A stretch of DNA of 64,000 nucleotides, taken from NCBI RefSeq assembly GCF_024584785.1, contig NZ_CP074112.1, positions 1,860,001 to 1,924,000 on the forward strand, written 5' to 3'. Positions 6,875-15,820 of the stretch are shown here, piece by piece (within the stretch, counting starts at the first letter, position 1; each line of letters begins with the position of its first letter). Position numbers and translations under genes: made by a program. The notes beneath the pieces are model-generated. The model was not told the DNA's origin, did no database searches, and saw nothing but the letters and a program-made list of their open reading frames with translations. This stretch comes from Idiomarina loihiensis. GTDB lineage: Bacteria > Pseudomonadota > Gammaproteobacteria > Enterobacterales > Alteromonadaceae.

Positions 6875-9550
6875 TTATTTCTCAGTTACTTCAGCAAACG
6901 GCTTGGTTACGCGCAACGGGTCTGGCGTCCAGCTTGAGCTGCGCTGATAGGCTGCGGTTGGCACATCAATCAAGCTAGCTGCATCAACCGGTACCGGTTC
7001 TTCACCGGTTTCGCTGGCTTTATAATAAGTCATTACACCTGCCATAAAGTACATTTTGCCTGGCTCAACGTAAATATTGTAAGGACCAGTACCGTACGGG
7101 AACTTACTACTCGTTAGCAGCGCCATCACACCATTATCGTAGCTCGCCACAAATCGACGGAAGCTACCACCACATTGGTCTTGATAGCAGCTTTTATTAA
7201 CCAAAATGCTATTGCCATCAAAATCTTCCCAGTTCCCAGATGGTAAGCTACGTGGCTCGATGCTAGCCGAGAGGCAGTCGTCCCACATATCACCACCCGG
7301 TGCGACTTCATCACACTCAATATCGACGATATAATAGTTACCATCGCTGCTGTATCGATAGCCACCACCACCAATGCGAGCGGTTAATGGCGTTAACTTA
7401 CCCTCGCCATTAACGCCATCCCAGATGGTCTTATCGGCAATCATGTTGGCGGTATCCAGGCTGTGATCGATGCTAGGCATATTGTTTGTATTCCAATTCT
7501 CACCGCCGTTTTTAAGATGACGCTTGGTAAGCACAATTTGCGCATGCTCTTGGTCGTCTAACAGATACAAATCTTCAGCGTAGTAATTCATGTTCGGATC
7601 GTTATAGGTGAGCGTTAACTTCGTTTTGTCTGGGCTTAACTCGTAGCTACCACCTTCCAACACGTCGCGATCAAAAGTACCGCTAAATTCAGACGTGGGG
7701 TAAAAACTATAAGCCATGCGGCTAAAGTAATACACATCGTCGGGCAAACCATCAAACGTCAAGTTATTGTAAGCGTAAAACTCACCGTAGTAGGCATATT
7801 CCGTTGGCGCTGATAGGTCAAACGTGAGATCTTTAATCAAACTTTCAGCTCGCGTGTAGGTGTTGGTCCATGCACTCGACTCGGGTGAAACCGCAGGTAG
7901 TTCTAATGGCTCACCTTCGTATTCAAACGGAATAGGTGCCAACTCGTATTCATACGACTCATAGATAGTCAGACTCGCACCCATCACACTTAACGGCATC
8001 GCTTCTAGATAACTACTCACAGTTAATGGCACACTGCCAGCGGTGGTTGAGCCTTCTTGGCTGGCTACAAATTTTGCCAGTAAATCAGCATCATAAAGAT
8101 GGCCATAATTATTCACAAAGGAGTTTAATGGGATGAATCGGGCTGTTGTTTGCAACGGACCAAGCCACTTACCATCAACAAAAGGCACATGCTCTGATTC
8201 ACCATCATAAATGCCCTGTCTAAAGAGCGCGCCGTCTTCATCGATAGAGTAGCTGACATAGTTTTGGTGAGCATTGTAACGGTGGTAATCATAGAACAGC
8301 ATGTAAGCACCAGCGAGCTCGGTTGGATCAATGGCAGGTACTAATTCACTATCGGCTGCGGTGGCAGCAATCATGGCTTGTAAATCACCAGCGGCATCGG
8401 CCTGTGCCAACAACGTATTGTAGGCATCGGCATCGTTTAAAAAGTCAGCGATGCTCGTGAAACCTTCCGGCAAACTGTAATTTTCGTCATCGACTAACAG
8501 CTTAATCAGTGCTGCCATCTCCATGGTTAAGTAACCATCAAGTTGCATCAGCAACTCATTGAAATTAGCCGCTGTGATCGGAGCATCCTGCGCCAATACT
8601 TCTAATTGCTGGTTGATGGCAGTGGTGACGTGGGTGATCACCACGTTGCTTGATTCTTCCGCCGACAACACGCGGTCATCTCCTGCGAGCGCCAGGAGTT
8701 CGGCCACTGTGGTTAACCGCGAGTTCAAAGTGACGTACTCTTGCTCACCGGCGCCAGTGGCAGTGATTTTGAGGACGGCATCGCTGCTTAAATCCAATAG
8801 TTCTAAATCTAAGCTGAAATAACCATCGGCATCGGCGGTGGTGGTGAACGTTTGCTCACCCACGGTTAAGGTGATGGTGGCATTGGCAATCGGCGAGTCA
8901 ATAGCGCGACCTGCAATGGCAACCGTTTGCGCAACAGTCACAGTAACGCTGCCGGTGCCTTCGGCCTCACCGTCGGTACCTGTGTAGGTGAAGGTATCGG
9001 TGCCAGCAAAACCTGCATCTGGGGTATAGACGATTTTGTTGTCGACAATTTCAGCGGTGCCATGCTCAGGCTCGGTCACGCTGGTGATTGCTAACGCCAC
9101 GTCCAGTTCGCTGCTATCGTTTGCTAACACATCAATGGTAACAGCCGTACCGTTACTGGTGCTGGCACTATCATCGGCCGGGGTGTACAGCTCAAGATCT
9201 CGGCAATCGATGGTTAAGTCATCGATATCAGCGTTGGCGAAAGTAAAGCTGCTAGCTGAGGTAATGCTGCACGATTGCAAGGTAGGAATGGCGCTTAGCT
9301 CGACCGCTACTGTGTCACCACTATCGAATTCGTTGGTGAATTCGAAGCTTCCGTCGGCGCTTATGGTCAGGGTCTCATCAGCGGCAGTAACGCCTAGTTC
9401 GCCGTTAAGTCCACTCACGCTGCCGGCCAGAGTAAAGGGGCCTTGCTCTTCAAGAATGGGTGGATCGACATCATCGCTACTACTGCCGCCACAGGCGGTA
9501 AGCAGTGAGATACAGATAAGCGATAGTGCGAATTGATTGGTTTTTTTCAT
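6875..9550 (-). CDS. Large lipoprotein with an Ig-like domain (paralogue of 10519-12990)
   Basis: An 891-aa lipoprotein. The lipobox LTAC puts the acylated cysteine at residue 20, followed by GGSSSDD, a sequence that favours export to the outer membrane. Domains visible: a short beta region (about 35-95), a cadherin/Tandem-95-like Ig domain (about 100-205, with VLANDSS and YTPDAGFAGTDTFTYTGTDG), a second beta domain resembling a carboxypeptidase-regulatory fold (about 210-275), a helical segment (about 275-410), then a long beta-rich C-terminal region rich in Tyr, Asn and Asp. The same order is present in the 823-aa neighbour; SYELSPDKTKLTL matches TYQLNADKTILSL. Neither function nor ligand is recognised. 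AGGA lies 7 bases before the ATG. Confidence 0.85.
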   Translation of the reverse strand: MKKTNQFALSLICISLLTACGGSSSDDVDPPILEEQGPFTLAGSVSGLNGELGVTAADETLTISADGSFEFTNEFDSGDTVAVELSAIPTLQSCSITSASSFTFANADIDDLTIDCRDLELYTPADDSASTSNGTAVTIDVLANDSSELDVALAITSVTEPEHGTAEIVDNKIVYTPDAGFAGTDTFTYTGTDGEAEGTGSVTVTVAQTVAIAGRAIDSPIANATITLTVGEQTFTTTADADGYFSLDLELLDLSSDAVLKITATGAGEQEYVTLNSRLTTVAELLALAGDDRVLSAEESSNVVITHVTTAINQQLEVLAQDAPITAANFNELLMQLDGYLTMEMAALIKLLVDDENYSLPEGFTSIADFLNDADAYNTLLAQADAAGDLQAMIAATAADSELVPAIDPTELAGAYMLFYDYHRYNAHQNYVSYSIDEDGALFRQGIYDGESEHVPFVDGKWLGPLQTTARFIPLNSFVNNYGHLYDADLLAKFVASQEGSTTAGSVPLTVSSYLEAMPLSVMGASLTIYESYEYELAPIPFEYEGEPLELPAVSPESSAWTNTYTRAESLIKDLTFDLSAPTEYAYYGEFYAYNNLTFDGLPDDVYYFSRMAYSFYPTSEFSGTFDRDVLEGGSYELSPDKTKLTLTYNDPNMNYYAEDLYLLDDQEHAQIVLTKRHLKNGGENWNTNNMPSIDHSLDTANMIADKTIWDGVNGEGKLTPLTARIGGGGYRYSSDGNYYIVDIECDEVAPGGDMWDDCLSASIEPRSLPSGNWEDFDGNSILVNKSCYQDQCGGSFRRFVASYDNGVMALLTSSKFPYGTGPYNIYVEPGKMYFMAGVMTYYKASETGEEPVPVDAASLIDVPTAAYQRSSSWTPDPLRVTKPFAEVTEK

Positions 9551-9593
9551 TTTGCATTCCTATTGCTGGATTAATAACTGTTGTTCGTTGCTT

Positions 9594-9622
9594 ACTATGT
9601 AGCCATGTTAACAAACTGTCAA
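9594..9622 (-). promoter_or_regulatory. Predicted promoter of the 891-aa lipoprotein gene
   Basis: On the minus strand a consensus -35 box TTGACA (9617-9622) is followed after 17 bases by CATAGT (9594-9599), a passable -10 box, 43 bases ahead of the start codon. Confidence 0.5.
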
Positions 9623-9794
9623 CTAATTAATTACAAATAATTATATACCGCGTAGTAAATCCAGTTTTGCTGCTAGTTATAGCGACATTTGCCATCTTCA
9701 CTAAGTGATTGATTTTATCGAAGCTGATTAAAAAACAAGCAAACCTGTCGGTTTTCTCGAACTCTTCAATCGATCTTTTCATGAGCTTGAACAC

Positions 9795-9823
9795 TTACAT
9801 ACATACACGAATGTATGTAAAAT
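9795..9823 (+). promoter_or_regulatory. AcrR-type operator overlapping the PagL-like promoter
   Basis: Arms TTACATACAT (9795-9804) and ATGTATGTAA (9811-9820) form a perfect 10-bp inverted repeat around ACACGA. The inner 24 bases match the Escherichia coli AcrR operator (half-sites TACATACAT and ATGTATGTA with the same overall spacing) except in the centre. A -35-like TTACAT (9795-9800) and -10-like TAAAAT (9818-9823) are 17 bases apart, so a bound TetR-family repressor would block transcription. The repressor itself is not in the window. Confidence 0.7.
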
Positions 9824-9875
9824 AGAGGCATTCTTAGTCCTTGCTGTCATTGTCTGTTATGAAGAATTTAACCTC

Positions 9876-10433
9876 ATGAATAAAACAAGAAAAATTCTAT
9901 ATAGTCTACTTTTGTTGGCGGTCTTTGCCAGTACTATGATCCTTCCCAAAAGTTATGCCGATGAGCTACATGCGGCAGTCAGTTATTCAGCCAGCGATAT
10001 TGATGGCTTACGTCTCGGTTACCGCTGGACTGATGCTTGGCAGCCGTTGCCAGCCAGCTGGTTAGCTGCGATAGGGTCGCCTCGGGTTCACTATGAGGCA
10101 GCCATCAACAGTTGGAAAAACACGCAAGAATCAAGCGAGCGCATCAATGCCCTCACCTTCAGCCCGGTATTGCAATGGCGATTAACCGATTGGAAACAGC
10201 CACTGTATCTAGAAGCTGGCATTGGCGTGTCGCTATTTGATGAGCAGCAGTTGGCGGGCCGTGAGCTTTCAATTTCATTCCAATTTGAAGATCGGATTGG
10301 TTTAAGTTGGGAATACAACCAAGAATCTAAAGCCCGGGTAAGTTTGGGCTACTCTCATTATTCGCAAGCGGATTTGGCGAAACCCAATGATGGCTTAGAC
10401 TTATGGGTGTTCAGCTGGCACGTGCCGTTTTAG
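9876..10433 (+). CDS. PagL-like lipid A 3-O-deacylase (acyloxyacyl hydrolase family)
   Basis: Outer-membrane enzyme family that removes the 3-O acyl chain from lipid A. The 185-aa protein has a signal peptide (LYSLLLLAVFASTMI to SYADE), eight likely barrel strands and an aromatic C-terminus (WVFSWHVPF). The catalytic pair H-x-S is seen as H161 and S163 in SLGYSHYSQADL, followed by PNDGLD. The third catalytic residue in Pseudomonas PagL is Glu twelve residues after the Ser; here that position is Asp175, a conservative change. The gene lies between two paralogous lipoprotein genes on the opposite strand and is preceded by an AcrR-like operator, so expression is probably induced when an efflux-type repressor is released. 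Confidence 0.75.
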   Translation: MNKTRKILYSLLLLAVFASTMILPKSYADELHAAVSYSASDIDGLRLGYRWTDAWQPLPASWLAAIGSPRVHYEAAINSWKNTQESSERINALTFSPVLQWRLTDWKQPLYLEAGIGVSLFDEQQLAGRELSISFQFEDRIGLSWEYNQESKARVSLGYSHYSQADLAKPNDGLDLWVFSWHVPF

Positions 10434-10518
10434 CTTGCTGGTGCTTGCAGCCCTACAAAGATAACGCCGCCCATGGTATCGAACCTATTCAAGCATACTA
10501 TGAGCGGCGCTAGTGCCG

Positions 10519-12990
10519 TTACAGCCCATACTCCGCTGGGTCGACATACTTAAACAAGTGCAAACCAAAGGAATCATTCACCCGGGTGCCGAACGGCCGC
10601 ACCGCAGGGCCATACTCCTCGGTACCAGCTGGGCTTTCGTCATGAAGATAGACCGCCACCAATTGTCGTTCGGGACTTACTCCGACTACTTGCCACAACT
10701 CACCACCGCAGCGGCCGTTAACACAATCGCCATTAAATAGCACCCGTGGCTGCAGTTCGGGTAACTCAGGATCTTGATAACTCTGCCAGGTATCGCCCAT
10801 GTCACTTGTAACTAGCTCGGCTTTAGTACAGGTAAGATCGTCTGTTGCTTCGGCGCACATCACACTAATAGATGGCGCATGATTATCTGCTCCCAATAAA
10901 TAGACCTCAAGAAAACTGGCTTGCTGCTCTAGAGGGGCTATATTTCCATCCTCATCTGTAACTAAAAAAGTATGTTTAAAGAGTAACTTGCCTTGCAGGG
11001 CTGCCACGCTATCAAGATTTTGCACCGCAGGCCAATAAACATCTACCGTAGGTTGCCAGATGGTGCCATCAGCCAGTTGCTGGGTTTCAGTAATAAAAAC
11101 TTTCGGTAAGCTTGGGTCATCACTGATATACCTTAATTGGTAGCTCACCGCAGACACGCTTGGGTCATCAAATTGTAGCGAGAGGATGGTTTTATCGGCA
11201 TTCAGTTGATAGGTCCCCGAGTCTAAATGGCGACGGGTAAAGCTACCTGCGAACTCTGTTTGTGGATGGAAGGTTGCCAATAATGGGGAATACAGCAGCT
11301 CGCCAGCATCTGCAAGGGGGTCTTCGTTATTGTTGTACTCCCAAAACACACCTGGTATGACAAACTGACTCCCCTCGCTGATGTCGAAGGTTCGCGCTGA
11401 TGCAAACATCGCCGTTGCTACGCCGTGCTCGATATAGGTGGTAGGGGGATTTACGGTTAATCGTGGTAGTTCGTAAGACACCCCCTGATAAGTGAACGGA
11501 ATAGGTTTGAATTCACTCAGTACCTCAAACACCGCATAGATATGCCCGTTCTGGTATGACACAGGGCGGATTTCAACTCGGTCATCATCGATATCCTCAA
11601 GTGGTGTTTGCGGATCTAAGCTTGCTACGCTCTGCACAAACAAGTCGAACAAGGCCGGATCGTACTGATGAGCATGGTCGCTGATAAAGTTGGCAATGGT
11701 TCGGCTTACGTCAAAGCCAGCATACCTGAGCGTCCAGCCATTGCTCGTCCAATCAGCAAACCAGCCATCTGTGGGGAAATAGGTAAGGCGCTGGTGCTCA
11801 TCGATGAAATAATAGAAGCCATTAAAATCAAAACCTTCATCTTGGCTACTTGCCATACGTACGTAGGTATCAGCCAAGTGGTTGATCTTATCCATCGGGA
11901 TGGTGGGTGCACTCATTAAAGATGCAGTGAGGGCAGGACCAAAATCATTGTGTTGTTTCGCCTGGGTCAATACTTCCGTTAACGCCTCATAATCCGTGAA
12001 ATACATGTACCAGGATGAATATTCGGGTGGCAGCGGGTAGTCTGGATGGGTACATAATAAATAAATTAACCCTGCTAGCTCGCTTAGTTGAGTGATATCA
12101 GAGTTATTCAGGGCGGTAGTGAGTTGCTGCAACGTATAGCTACTAGAGAAATCACTGGCCTGATAATACTGCTTAACCTGCATGCTTAGTGCGGTGCTCA
12201 ACGGCGTGATAGCGAGCCCCGGCAATAGCTCTTGGTTCAAGGTCGCGCCGGTAATGCTAGCGGCAGAATCGGCAAGCGTAACCTTGCCGGTGACGGCTTG
12301 TTGAAAGAGTTCGCTGATGGGAGCCAGCCCGGAAGCTAACTGTAAAGTCTGTCCCGCTTGCTGGTCTGTGGCGAAGCTGGCTACCACTTCGACCATTTGT
12401 GTGGCCGCCAACTCGGGCGGCATGCCGCCGTCATTGGCATCTGCCGTGCTTGGCAGGTAACCAATCGATAACTGATAATTACCCTGGGCATCGGCATAGC
12501 TACTAAAGCGACGACCATCGATTATGCTGCTGACTTCAACCGGTGCAGACCCAGCCGTAGCCAAATTAGCTGGGCTAACAGTACCGCTCAATTGCAGGCT
12601 ATCGAGCAAGGTTAAGGTGACTTTGGCGCTTACTTGTTCAGTGCCATCGCTCACTTGGTACCAGATTTCTTCAACGCCAACAAAGTCGGCAGCTGGCGTG
12701 TAGTGTAACTGGCCATCGATAATCGCCACGGCACCCTGCAGCTGTTGCTCTGGTGCTGGGCCCGCTGCGACAAGGGTTAACTCGGCATCGCGTTTACTGC
12801 TGTCGTTAGCAAGCACATCTAACGATAACGGCTGTTGAAATAAAATGTCAGCGCTATCGCTGCTGGCATGGATAAGTTCACCACTGCCATCGCCGCTGTT
12901 ACCGCTGCTGGTTTCATCTTCTGCACTACTGCAACCTGTCAAAATACCGACCCCGATTAAAATCGCCAGCAAGAATGTTGCTTTATTCAT
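10519..12990 (-). CDS. Large lipoprotein with an Ig-like domain (paralogue of 6875-9550)
   Basis: An 823-aa lipoprotein with lipobox LTGC (Cys20) followed by SSAEDETSS. It keeps the same domain order as the 891-aa paralogue but lacks the first beta region: Tandem-95/cadherin-like domain (about 40-128, VLANDSS and YTPAADFVGVEEIWYQVSDG), second beta domain (about 130-215), helical segment (about 220-370) and beta-rich C-terminal half. Matching landmarks include EFAGSFTRRHLDSG against EFSGTFDRDVLEGG. GGAG lies 6 bases before the start. Its first 8 bases overlap the end of a small upstream ORF. Probably an outer-membrane surface or inner-leaflet protein; function unknown. Confidence 0.83.
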   Translation of the reverse strand: MNKATFLLAILIGVGILTGCSSAEDETSSGNSGDGSGELIHASSDSADILFQQPLSLDVLANDSSKRDAELTLVAAGPAPEQQLQGAVAIIDGQLHYTPAADFVGVEEIWYQVSDGTEQVSAKVTLTLLDSLQLSGTVSPANLATAGSAPVEVSSIIDGRRFSSYADAQGNYQLSIGYLPSTADANDGGMPPELAATQMVEVVASFATDQQAGQTLQLASGLAPISELFQQAVTGKVTLADSAASITGATLNQELLPGLAITPLSTALSMQVKQYYQASDFSSSYTLQQLTTALNNSDITQLSELAGLIYLLCTHPDYPLPPEYSSWYMYFTDYEALTEVLTQAKQHNDFGPALTASLMSAPTIPMDKINHLADTYVRMASSQDEGFDFNGFYYFIDEHQRLTYFPTDGWFADWTSNGWTLRYAGFDVSRTIANFISDHAHQYDPALFDLFVQSVASLDPQTPLEDIDDDRVEIRPVSYQNGHIYAVFEVLSEFKPIPFTYQGVSYELPRLTVNPPTTYIEHGVATAMFASARTFDISEGSQFVIPGVFWEYNNNEDPLADAGELLYSPLLATFHPQTEFAGSFTRRHLDSGTYQLNADKTILSLQFDDPSVSAVSYQLRYISDDPSLPKVFITETQQLADGTIWQPTVDVYWPAVQNLDSVAALQGKLLFKHTFLVTDEDGNIAPLEQQASFLEVYLLGADNHAPSISVMCAEATDDLTCTKAELVTSDMGDTWQSYQDPELPELQPRVLFNGDCVNGRCGGELWQVVGVSPERQLVAVYLHDESPAGTEEYGPAVRPFGTRVNDSFGLHLFKYVDPAEYGL

Positions 12991-13264
12991 TCGCCACTCC
13001 GTTTGTTTTAGTCTCTACTAGCTGAGCTAACTGCCGCTCCAACGGCGTTTGCGCTAAGCCAGGCAAGCCCAAGGTTATGCTTAACTGAGATGGCAAGGTG
13101 CCAGCATCCTTGCTAGCTAGTGATTCTCGTCCTTGCTCTGCAGTTACCGCAACAGAAGCTGTACTTTTACTAACTTTGCTAAGGGGGTCAAAAGGATGTA
13201 AGCCATGCTGCGGCGCCCCCATGAGTGCAGCGACAAGTACTGAAGTGGGGTTGAATAAGCGCAT
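12983..13264 (-). CDS. Small hypothetical protein upstream of the lipoprotein
   Basis: A 93-aa ORF whose stop overlaps the lipoprotein start by 8 bases, the arrangement of translationally coupled genes. The sequence has no recognised domain; residues 1-20 are mildly hydrophobic and the rest is Ser/Thr/Ala/Leu-rich with a short amphipathic segment near the end (ERQLAQLVETK). The ribosome binding site is poor. It may be a leader ORF or a chance reading; no homologue is recognised. Confidence 0.4.
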   Translation of the reverse strand: MRLFNPTSVLVAALMGAPQHGLHPFDPLSKVSKSTASVAVTAEQGRESLASKDAGTLPSQLSITLGLPGLAQTPLERQLAQLVETKTNGVANE

Positions 13265-13364
13265 GGCAGCTGCCCATTAATAGCAGGCAGAGCTAGGCTT
13301 AGCTGAGGTTTGGCTACTGCGAATGCAGCTTACTGACACTGGTGAACGGACAAACGACGGGGAC

Positions 13365-13413
13365 AAAAAAAGCGCCATAACCAGCCGATAACGACCACCT
13401 ATGTGCGCTTTTT
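13365..13413 (-). terminator. Probable terminator of the isc operon
   Basis: Read on the minus strand, AAAAAGCGC plus CATA pairs with TATG plus GCGCTTTTT (one bulged A) across a 20-base inner loop, ending in a run of seven T. It lies about 50 bases beyond the fdx stop. Confidence 0.6.
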
Positions 13414-13464
13414 CAGCAACTGCTATCAGCCGCGAGCTTTCTGCAGCCAGCTTTCTGCCGCCAG

Positions 13465-13803
13465 TTAATGATTTTCTTTGGCGTGGTTGATGCTGTATTT
13501 GGGGATTTCGACCACTAAGTCTTCGCCGTGCACTCGTGCTTGGCAGCTTAACCGCGACTCTGGCTCTAGGCCCCAGGCTTTGTCGAGCATATCATCTTCG
13601 TTTTCTTCGATATCATCTAACGAGTCGTAGCCTTCGCGCACGTACACGTGGCAGGTGGTGCAAGCACAAACTTTTTCGCAGGCATGTTCTATGCCGATAC
13701 CATTGCGCAGCGCTACGTCTAACACGCTTTCGCCTTCGCTAGCTTCAACTGCAGCGCCTTCTGGACACAGCTCGTGGTGCGGTAAAAAAATAATTTTCGG
13801 CAT
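13465..13803 (-). CDS. fdx: ISC-type [2Fe-2S] ferredoxin
   Basis: Electron donor for iron-sulfur cluster assembly. The 112-aa adrenodoxin-type protein has the cluster ligands CEKVCACTTC and the distal cysteine of RLSCQARV, the pattern C-x5-C-x2-C-xn-C, and the acidic DSLDDIEENEDDML helix that contacts partner proteins. Length is normal for Fdx (about 111 aa). It is the last gene of the isc operon. In relatives a small iscX gene often follows; none was seen. The gap to hscA is 60 bases and filled by a heptamer array. Confidence 0.96.
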   Translation of the reverse strand: MPKIIFLPHHELCPEGAAVEASEGESVLDVALRNGIGIEHACEKVCACTTCHVYVREGYDSLDDIEENEDDMLDKAWGLEPESRLSCQARVHGEDLVVEIPKYSINHAKENH

Positions 13804-13823
13804 ACTGGTTAAACCTCAAGTTC

Positions 13824-13858
13824 GTTATTAACTACTAGCTATTAGATATTAGCTATTA
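13824..13858. repeat. Five-unit heptamer array between hscA and fdx
   Basis: GTTATTA, ACTACTA, GCTATTA, GATATTA and GCTATTA follow head to tail. hscA and fdx are nearly contiguous in Escherichia coli, so these 35 bases look like an insertion into the operon. Confidence 0.8.
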
Positions 13859-13863
13859 GAGAC

Positions 13864-15795
13864 TCACAGCTCGGTGGCCTTTTTGCCCGAGAGCGCTTTG
13901 CGAATACTAGCATCCATACGACGGGCAGCAAATTCATCACTGGCTTTGTCGACCGCAGCAATGGCTTGTTCAATGGCTGCAGTGTCGGTGCCGTGGCGGG
14001 CTTCACGTAAGACGGCCATGGCGCTATCCAAGGTGGCCCGTTCGCTAGCTTCGAGCAACTCAGCATCGGCGGCCAGCGCACTGCTAAGTGCTTCTAACAC
14101 GCGGTCTGCTTCTACTTGTTGCTCGCGCAACATGCGCGCGGCCATGTCTTCTTTGGCGTTGCTCATCGAGGCCTGAATCATCTTGGTGATGTCGTCATCG
14201 CCTAAACCGTAAGAAGGTTTCACCTGAATCGATGCGCTGACGCCCGTCGATTTTTCCATTGCGGTGACGTTCAACAAACCATCGGCGTCCACTTGAAAGG
14301 TCACGCGTATATGTGCGGCGCCGGCGGCCATCGGTGGGATGTCGGTGAGCACAAAGCGGGCCAGGCTGCGACAATCATCAACCAGTTCGCGTTCGCCTTG
14401 CACCACATGAATCATCATCGCGGTTTGGCCGTCTTTAAAGGTGGTAAATTCTTGTGCTTTAGCGACCGGGATGGTGGTATTACGGCTGATGACCTTCTCG
14501 ACTAAACCACCCATGGTTTCTAGGCCAAGGGATAACGGAATCACATCCAACAGCAACATATCAGAATCGGGCTTATTGCCAGCAAGAATATCCGCTTGAA
14601 TAGCCGCACCGATAGCCACCACTTGGTCAGGATCGATGGAGGTGAGCGGCTCGCGGGCAAAATACTCACCTACGGCTGTGCGTATTCGTGGTACGCGGGT
14701 TGAACCACCTACCATCACCACTTCTTGGATCTCATCGGCACTCACGCCAGCGTCTTTCAGAGCGCGGCGACAGGTGGTCAAAGTACGCCGCACCAGCGGC
14801 TCAATCAGCTCGTTAAACTGGTCACGGGTTAGCGTCAGCTGTTGGCTCGCAGCGGTGCTGCCGGTGTCAGTTTCAGCTTGTACCTGCACGGTACCGGCGG
14901 CTGGCGAATCGGCTTCGGCCTGCCACGTGAGCGTCACTTGTTGGTGCTCGGTAAGCTGTTCTTTGGCGGCTTTGGCGGCATTGATCAGCTCGCGCTCCGT
15001 GCGCGCATCTACCGCACTCGGCAATTGCCATTGCTGTTTTAACCACTGCACTAGCAACTGATCAAAATCATCGCCGCCTAAGGCGCTGTCACCATGGGTG
15101 GCCAACACTTCAAAGACGCCGCCTTGCAGACGTAAAATCGATAAATCGAAGGTACCACCGCCTAAATCGTACACGGCGATCAGGCCTTCGCGACCGGTAT
15201 CTAAGCCATAAGCGACTGCGGCCGCGGTGGGCTCATTAAGCAAACGTAACACGTTTAAGCCCGCGAGTTGCGCAGCATCTTTGGTGCTCTGGCGCTGAGC
15301 ATCATCAAAGTAGGCAGGCACGGTGATAACGACGCCCGTTAACTCGCCGCCAAGAGAGGCTTCAGCGCGCGCAGCTAAGGTGCGTAAGATATCAGCTGAT
15401 ACCTCTACGGCGTTTTTCTCACCGGCAGCGGTGTGGAAAACCGGGACACCGTTGTCCGTTTCGCTCATGCGATAAGGTAAGTTACTGAAATTTTTCTGAA
15501 CATCGGCGATGGTACGCCCAATAAAGCGCTTCACCGAGACGATGGTGTTTTCAGTAGCGATGGCCTTGTCTTGGTGCTTGGCTATAGCGTCATAACCGGT
15601 AGCAATGGTGTCGGCACCGTAATACACCACCGATGGTAAAATCGCACGCCCGTGCTCGTCGACTAATACTTTAGCAGTGCCACTACGGACACTAGCCACC
15701 AATGAATTGGTGGTACCTAAATCGATACCAGCGGCGAGCCGATGCTGATGCGGTGCCGTGCTTTGGCCGGGTTCCGCAATTTGTAATAATGCCAT
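13864..15795 (-). CDS. hscA: Fe-S cluster chaperone HscA (Hsp70 family)
   Basis: Specialised DnaK-type ATPase that binds the LPPVK motif of IscU and helps transfer the nascent cluster, stimulated by HscB. The 643-aa protein has phosphate-binding [25 protein letters not shown] and [13 protein letters not shown] motifs in the nucleotide-binding domain (about 20-390), then the substrate domain with [16 protein letters not shown]. It is slightly longer than E. coli HscA (616 aa). The order hscB-hscA-fdx is standard. The IscU motif LPPVK is present in the adjacent iscU, so the pathway looks complete. Confidence 0.97.
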   Translation of the reverse strand: MALLQIAEPGQSTAPHQHRLAAGIDLGTTNSLVASVRSGTAKVLVDEHGRAILPSVVYYGADTIATGYDAIAKHQDKAIATENTIVSVKRFIGRTIADVQKNFSNLPYRMSETDNGVPVFHTAAGEKNAVEVSADILRTLAARAEASLGGELTGVVITVPAYFDDAQRQSTKDAAQLAGLNVLRLLNEPTAAAVAYGLDTGREGLIAVYDLGGGTFDLSILRLQGGVFEVLATHGDSALGGDDFDQLLVQWLKQQWQLPSAVDARTERELINAAKAAKEQLTEHQQVTLTWQAEADSPAAGTVQVQAETDTGSTAASQQLTLTRDQFNELIEPLVRRTLTTCRRALKDAGVSADEIQEVVMVGGSTRVPRIRTAVGEYFAREPLTSIDPDQVVAIGAAIQADILAGNKPDSDMLLLDVIPLSLGLETMGGLVEKVISRNTTIPVAKAQEFTTFKDGQTAMMIHVVQGERELVDDCRSLARFVLTDIPPMAAGAAHIRVTFQVDADGLLNVTAMEKSTGVSASIQVKPSYGLGDDDITKMIQASMSNAKEDMAARMLREQQVEADRVLEALSSALAADAELLEASERATLDSAMAVLREARHGTDTAAIEQAIAAVDKASDEFAARRMDASIRKALSGKKATEL

Positions 15796-15820
15796 GGGGC
15801 AACCTCAAATTCGTTTATCG

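Larger units (their letters stand above)
9551..9875. other. Divergent intergenic region, lipoprotein and PagL-like genes
   Basis: About 325 bases of AT-rich sequence between two divergent genes. It carries a sigma70-like promoter for the lipoprotein (9594-9622) and the AcrR-like operator/promoter for the PagL-like gene (9795-9823). No other feature was recognised. Confidence 0.5.

Noticed and set aside
13196-13464. iscX gene after fdx
   Set aside because: No ORF with the short acidic IscX sequence or a suitable start was found; the region holds a terminator and non-coding DNA.
14636-15061. Plus-strand ORF opposite hscA
   Set aside because: Low-complexity Ser/Val/Cys-rich translation expected from the reverse complement of hscA codons.
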